The notes beneath the pieces were generated by a model. That model ran no database searches. It saw nothing but the letters and a program-made list of their open reading frames with translations, and had not been told where the DNA came from. Source: Andrena cerasifolii (Eukaryota; Arthropoda; Insecta; Hymenoptera; Andrenidae). From it: a DNA stretch of 64,000 nt. The DNA lies in assembly GCF_050908995.1 (NCBI RefSeq), contig NC_135132.1, positions 8,303,001 through 8,367,000 on the forward strand, in the 5' to 3' direction. How positions within the stretch are numbered: position 1 is the stretch's first letter; every line of letters begins with the position of its first letter. Positions 58,060 to 64,000 of the stretch are shown piece by piece. A program made the translations under genes and the position numbers.

Positions 58060-60249
58060 GCGGAGTTTTTAGATGAATATGGTAGGGGGTGCACGCAATG
58101 TTGCCTGCCACTGTGGCGAGGACAATAGATGTTGTGCAGTGGTAATAATTGCATGATTGCTTGTTCACGTTATCTTTATGTAAAGTCTAGAAATCTGTGT
58201 TATTTTAAAAAGATGCGGGAAGTGCTTCACTATTTTGTAAATAATTTTAAATTTAAAATGCTTCAGGAGCACTAAAATAAACTTTGCTGCAAGAAATTTT
58301 ATAGGAATTTATTTAGAATAACCTATGTAGTTTTGAAGCTCTTATTAATCTGAGTAAATTTTGTTTGAAGCAAATTTTAATACGACGTACGACTGGAGAG
58401 TTATAGATGAATATAGCTCCCGGCACATTGGTCCGCCGAGTGCGTCTGACCATAGACGGTCTCCTTTCACTTGCTCGTTTACTACTGAATTCTAGGCGGT
58501 GCTCTAATCTCTTTTCACAGTCACAGATCGAAATCTGATTTCATTAAATCAAAATACAGTAATTACTTTTTTTAAATACCCTGTTTGAAAAGAAATTCCA
58601 TATTTCGTCGTTTAATATTGTTTCTCGAGTCAAACGAGCCCTAATGCAATTTTTCTTTTTGCAATTATTGGTTGTGGGGTAGGTGATTAATTAAAATAAG
58701 TCTTTTTGTTATTACAATCTTAAACTTCAATTAAGAAAGAAGTTAGAATATACGTCTTTAACAGACAAGTCGCTAAGAACGAATGGCTCCAACGAGAGCC
58801 GAGAGAAAGTATATCGGTGCCACTCGGCTTAATCGGGAAAGGGGCATGTTTCCTTCTTTAAACAATAAACCATAATCGCAGTATCTGCTCTCGGAGTGTG
58901 ATTAAATTTTGACCTTTACATTCCGTCATGCACTCACGGCGGACACGAAATATCCAACAGCAATAAAGTGAAAAGTATCGTTAATTAATTTACTTGAATT
59001 CGATAACAAGTTCGCGTATTATTTATTTATGAATGTTTTTACTACCTGTATGTTCTTCACAGTCAGGTTTAATATTATTTCATTTACCAAGCAAGAATAT
59101 TCATTTGCATTTGTATACTTTTGACGCAGTAATTATTCCACTAATGTTTAAAAATTGTTTTCGTCAATTATGATTATTTTTTATAACATCGTCGACGCTG
59201 CCGCAGTGAAAAAAAAACGGAAGGAAGCCCCGCAAAGAATTATTATCACATAAATTGTGACAGATAAAAATAGCACAACCAGTGTCACGTTATACGCGTA
59301 ATTGCGCTACAGAAACAATAATTAGCGTAATTGCAGCGAGGCGCGCGAACTTCGAAACGAATACGCGTGGAACGAGGAATGGAAGTCTCTTGTATTTCAC
59401 GTAATAACTTTTGCCAACGGGTGAAAACATTGCGCTGTTCGCGCACGATATTTCAGACAATGTTCGCGTTATTTATTGTTATTTCACGCTCCGCAGCGCG
59501 ACGGACATCGTAGTTAAACCCAATTGTCCCTTCGCAGCTTTGTATTACGAATTATCAGACTGTAACCGAGTTATTGGAACAAAACTAAGCGGAATATTAG
59601 AAGAATACATTTATGGAGATTTTACGAAATTAAAAATTAAACTGCAATTTAATCGAGCAAATTATAAAAAATGCGCCTAGAAGTGTATTTTCAAAATGAT
59701 TACTCTAATTCAGCAAACACTTTAATTAAAAATTAAAGTACATGGTGCCCATTAAGTGGGACGAGTTGCAGTACCATTGTTCCCCTTTTAATTCTTTTTG
59801 AACACAAAAAAAAAATAGATCAGATTTGAAAATTATTACCATCACCACTAAAAGAAACGAAACATAAAATTTGCAGTGATATTGGTCCGGATACCATAAG
59901 ATCTATATACTTTCACTTGCTCCTTCCCATCTAAATATACAGTTCAGTTTGTAGAAATGCGCGATAAAAAAAAATAAAGGAGGAAGAGCTCGCATTCCAA
60001 CCGAACATTTGCATCATAATGTCAATATTCCCTATCTCCTCCACGCGAAACACCGATAAGTGGATCAAGGCCTCCCGAGAGCAAGCCCAGCTCTTCCCGG
60101 AAGCTAACGAAGAAAAAGCAACAAACACGAGTCCACCGTATCATCCCAATACGACCGTTGCGAAAAAGAAGCACACGATTCTGATGCAACGAGAGAAGAA
60201 AACGTGCCGCGACTAAACCCAAAGCACGTCCTTGCGCGGATGGTCAACT
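58060..60249. other. AT-rich gap
   Basis: No gene is supported. Short frames at 59331-59680 and 60019-60222 have no partners or motifs. Confidence 0.45.
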
Positions 60250-60255
60250 TATAAA
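60250..60255 (+). promoter_or_regulatory. TATA box of the repeat-protein gene
   Basis: TATAAA lies 44 bp above the ATG at 60294, leaving a 5' UTR of about 15 nt, as in OBP-like gene A. Confidence 0.55.
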
Positions 60256-60293
60256 GGCACAGCATTCGGCGTGCTGCTTAATAGCCTGGTAGC

Positions 60294-61945
60294 ATGTCCC
60301 AGCGAATCTTCCAAGTGCTCGTTCCGCTCTGCCTGCTCGCGATCCTGGTCTGTGGATCGCCACGGATCTACCCCAGTGATCAACAAACCAGGGACCGCAG
60401 GCATGATTGTTCCTCGTGTCGTCGAGAACGCCCAGAGGCCCTGGCGTCCTGGTAAGAAACCGGGAGTATACGATACCCGTGACTCTTGCAAAATATTTTG
60501 TCTGAAATTCTGGGAAAGAGCTTGTTTGTCGTGTGTACAAAAATTTATCAGTCGATCTTTACGTTGGAAATTATTCCTGGAGGTAGGAAACGTATTTAGT
60601 TGACCAATTGTACCTCCAAGTTATAAGGCGGTTTGACTATGAACAACAGCTGATAAAAAGAAGTCTATCGAATTTGTTTAGCAATCTGACCACCTCCCAA
60701 ATATCATCAAAATTGAGGCACTGTTTTTTGATTTACAAAATTGTTTTTCCCAGGTACGCCCCATCAGCCAAAAGGGAATACGCTGGACTGGAACCAGAGG
60801 TTCCACGCTGGCCCAGCAACCGCCCGTTCCAACCTAACCCTTCGTTCTATCCATCCCCCTACAACGTTTACGGGGGAGCCCCTCGAGGCAGAGGAGGCCC
60901 AGGCATTGTCAGTCTGCGAGGCGTCGCTCATCCACCAGGCACCTATATACGCGAGGAACCCTTCAATTTCCACCAAAGGGACCTCGGTTTTGACGTGGCT
61001 GCTCCGCCGGCCGCCCTTGTTCGCGGTGTTGGAGCTCCCTCAATCCCGTACCAACCCCGTATTCCAGTGACCAGGAGCCTGGGGAGGTCGCCTTACCAAA
61101 GTTCCAGCTTCTACGACGTGATCAAGAGAGAGTCTGGCCCAGAAGACAACGATAGGTACACTGGCTTTGATCTATCCGGGGACGAAGCCCCCGAGGATGT
61201 GCATGGGTCCTCTAGAGTCTACGAGGATCCCAAGAAGAAGCTTCCCGTGGTCTATCGAGCTGACAAGTACGCAGACGACTCCCTTGATCAAGGTAACCCC
61301 AACGCACCAGCTGAAGAGTACTTCAGGAGGCAAGCTCCTGAGCACTACTCCAGGAGGCACGCTCCTGAACAGTACCCTACGATGCAGGCTCCTGAACAGT
61401 ACTCTAGGAGGCAGGCCCCTGGACAATACTTCAGGAGACAGGCTCCTGAGGGCAGAACCCCAGCAGGCCAACTAGCGGAGGAGGGCGAGAGGTTCCAGCA
61501 ACCCAGAAAAGAGGAATATCTGGCCTCCCTCGTGGCCCAAGAGCCAGAGATTAAACGCGAACCCCACCACTGGGTGCCGGAGCGCAACATAATGAAGATA
61601 ATGCAGAATGCCGGTAAGGAAGGGCTCGCTGTTACCAACGGTAGCGCGTGGCAGGACCAGAATGGACAGGAGCTGGATGGAAGTCCCCGTGAGGCTGCAA
61701 AAACCGACGGTCAGAAGCACGCTAGGGATGTTAATGTTTTAAATGATGGTGCTCAGTCTGATGAAGAGAAGGATGGATCGCAGGAGTTGGGGGACGCTGT
61801 CCAGGGGTACGGTAACGTGGAGAGGTCGAAGAAGTCTACGATACTGACTCCTGCGACAGAGATAACCGACCGGGAACCAGCGAATATGTGGAAAACGGTT
61901 AAACCGATATTGGAGATTTCGACAGAACCTTTCACCCTTCCTTGA
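60294..61945 (+). CDS. Secreted protein with dibasic nonapeptide repeats, two exons
   Basis: Exons 60294-60451 and 60754-61945 join in phase 2 (TG|G, Trp) and give 449 residues. The N-terminus is a clear signal peptide (MSQRIFQVLVPLCLLAILVC). The mature part is Pro/Arg/Gly-rich (NPSFYPSPYNVYGGAPRGRG). Residues near the middle hold five tandem copies of a 9-residue unit of the form Y-[FS]-R-R-Q-A-P-E-[QH], one degenerate (encoded at 61319-61453). The C-terminal half is acidic. The Arg-Arg pairs could be prohormone cleavage sites that release Gln-Ala-Pro peptides, but a matrix or glandular protein is equally possible. I do not recognise the family. An ATG 44 bp below a TATA box supports the start. 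Confidence 0.72.
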
Positions 61946-62171
61946 TTCCTCGATGATGAGTGACTGCGATCTGGGGGAATCTGGGGAATTATTTCTAGGA
62001 CGTTGGTGGTTTCCTTTGCGCCCAATTTGAGGGGAATGCTAGGGACTTTTTGAAGGGCTGGTAACCCTTACATCTTTTCGTGTGAAGAACCGTTCGGGGA
62101 ATTACCGTGAAACTGTAATTAAGATTTATAAAGAACCTTTTTAAGGTGAATGTAACAATACTATGGGTTTG

Positions 62172-62177
62172 AATAAA
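62172..62177 (+). terminator. Poly(A) signal of the repeat-protein gene
   Basis: AATAAA lies 226 bp past the stop at 61945, at a normal distance for an insect 3' UTR. Confidence 0.5.
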
Positions 62178-64000
62178 GAGAATTGATAAACTAATTGTGA
62201 TGTTTTTCCCCTCTGCAAGTTATGTCTGTACTTTCAGATTGTTTAATGTTAACGTAAAATGAAATATCCAACCTATTAAGTATAACCTAAAAAATTCGTT
62301 TAATCGATTTACAAATCGAACAACGATTTTACAAATACGTAAAAACTTTTCGATTCAAAATTATTCAGCACAAAAATGGAATATATACAAATACATATTA
62401 AAACTGATAAACGAATACAAATTACAAACAACTCTGCAAATCGAATCAGGCCTTATAAACCAAATTAGACACCGTGCGCAAAATAACCTAACCTCCTTTA
62501 ATAAAATTCTATCACTAATATAAAGCTTGATAAATTAACACGAGCTAATATGCTTCCTGCATTACTTTACTCGCTCAAGTAGCAAAAATACAGGACAGTT
62601 CCCTCTTCAAAATTTTGAAAAGCCACTTGCAAGCTGCAGAGCACCTGAGCAACGAGTACGTCTATATTTCCGGCCGCAGGTACTTCGAGAGCAGCGCCAT
62701 TATTAGATGAGACACTCGAAATCATGCACTGTAATCGTACTCGAAGATAAGGGTATTTCTCAAGTGGAAATGCATTCTGCACGCGCGTCTGCTTCATTTC
62801 TGTTGCGCGGGAGCTCTATTTAATCAAAGTGGCGGAGATAAGAATTCTTCAGCTACTTCAGGGTGGAGAGGTGAAGGGGTAGATTAAGACTTAGAGTCAG
62901 CACTGTAAGGGGGGGTAACAATTCGAGGGAAAAGAATCCCCTGCAGAGAATTCCAAAGTAGTTCCAGGTGAAGGGTATCAGTGGATCTCAACTTTGGTTC
63001 ATGAGGTGAAAGAAAATGGCGGGAAAGTTTTAGTTTGAAGTTCACCCTGAAATGGGGATGGGGGGTGGAGATTACACGTGCAAGGGAATTAATTCAGTTC
63101 GAGATAATCCTTTTTGGGGCAGTTTGGTTTGAGCCGGGAGGAAATTGGGCGTGGCTAACAAATTCGTGAATTGGGTTTGAAAATGATAACGAGGTGATTA
63201 ATAAGAAATAGAATAACGGAGAGTTTGAAATGCACAGAAATTAGCGCGTGTGATTCAGCACGCGTGTCGTTGCGACATGGCAAAGTGTCGACAGTATTAC
63301 ATCGTGTTATTTTGTGCAGCGTGCCAGTGTTTGAAAATAATGTTTACATCGAGAAAGAGGACGCAATAATAACGCTGACGATGTTGAAAGCGATTTTAGT
63401 GGCTGGCGAAGAAAAATGTTACGAATGAATTTAATACACTTCCTGATTCAACGTTGTTTAAACTATGACTGCTGTTTTTTTTTCATTACTACCCGGTTTC
63501 CGTATTTGCGCGCGAGTAGAATATTCAGAAATATTCGACACCTATATTTTTATAGCTATCGATATTTATGCGCGGAGGATGAGAGGTGTAAAATTCGGGC
63601 CGGAAAACCTTTCACGTTTCTTGAAAACTTATGCAGATGGAAGAAAATGTTGCATAGAAAAGTTACGGGCTTTTCTGTAAATAATAAAACGACGCGAGTA
63701 AAAATTCTGGGGCAACATAAACGTGACCAGTAGGTATAGCTTTAGCGACCCACTTCTTTATAAATACTTTTGCAGTATTCATTTTTTTACTGAAAATTAG
63801 TGGAAGTAAATAAAAAAAACTGTAACAATAAACGCATGTTTGGATTGAAAATAAAGTGCAAGCACAGTGTCTTGTAACAAGTAAAACAGAAATTCAGAAG
63901 ACGATTGGAAAGACTATTTGAAACAAAATATTTCATCTGAGCCCAATTTTGAATATTTCCAGCATTTTTCTCTTTTCTTTTCTTTCCTAGTTTTAGTTTT
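62178..64000. other. Right-hand gap
   Basis: Open frames at 62567-62797 (minus) and 63225-63733 (plus) are short and without motifs. No gene is supported. Confidence 0.45.

Overview
The window looks like nuclear DNA from a hymenopteran insect, most likely a bee. The genes have short, phase-consistent GT-AG introns. The products recognised are an insect cordon-bleu homologue, XXYLT1, the bHLH factor Fer2 and TMEM26. The gaps are AT-rich and full of miniature transposons. One tract carries TTAGGTCTGGG, a variant telomere-type motif I recall being described for some Hymenoptera. The species cannot be fixed from sequence alone.

Layout. 1-5.6 kb: a ~156-bp tandem array, AT-rich palindromes and microsatellites, with no gene seen. 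5.6-13.9 kb (+): the 3' part of cordon-bleu (COBL), an actin nucleator ending in a WH2 motif split by the last intron. 15.7-18.6 kb (-): XXYLT1 in three exons, its second intron packed with nested foldback elements. 20.2-22.3 kb: about twelve copies of a 170-bp satellite between duplicated flanks. 22.3-35 kb: gene-poor DNA with hAT-type, mariner-type and TTAA-flanked MITEs and at most one weak short gene. 35.5-38.3 kb (+): Fer2 in five exons behind a TATA promoter. 39.5-43.1 kb (+): an unrecognised 764-residue basic protein with a GC-AG intron. 44.2-47.4 kb (-): TMEM26 with a long charged tail and an unexplained in-frame membrane segment after its stop. 49.4 kb (+) and 57.6 kb (-): two intronless, TATA-driven, six-cysteine secreted proteins of odorant-binding type. 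52.3-56.6 kb (-): exons of a degenerate RhoGAP-domain protein and two less certain coding pieces. 60.3-61.9 kb (+): a secreted protein with dibasic nonapeptide repeats.

The genes do not form a pathway. COBL is cytoskeletal, XXYLT1 modifies O-glucosylated EGF repeats in the ER, Fer2 is a neuronal transcription factor and TMEM26 is a membrane protein. The two OBP-like proteins and the repeat protein are probably extracellular. Exon joins were checked by reading frame: the COBL, TMEM26, Fer2, XXYLT1, orphan and repeat-protein models all close in frame. No expression data or database search was available.
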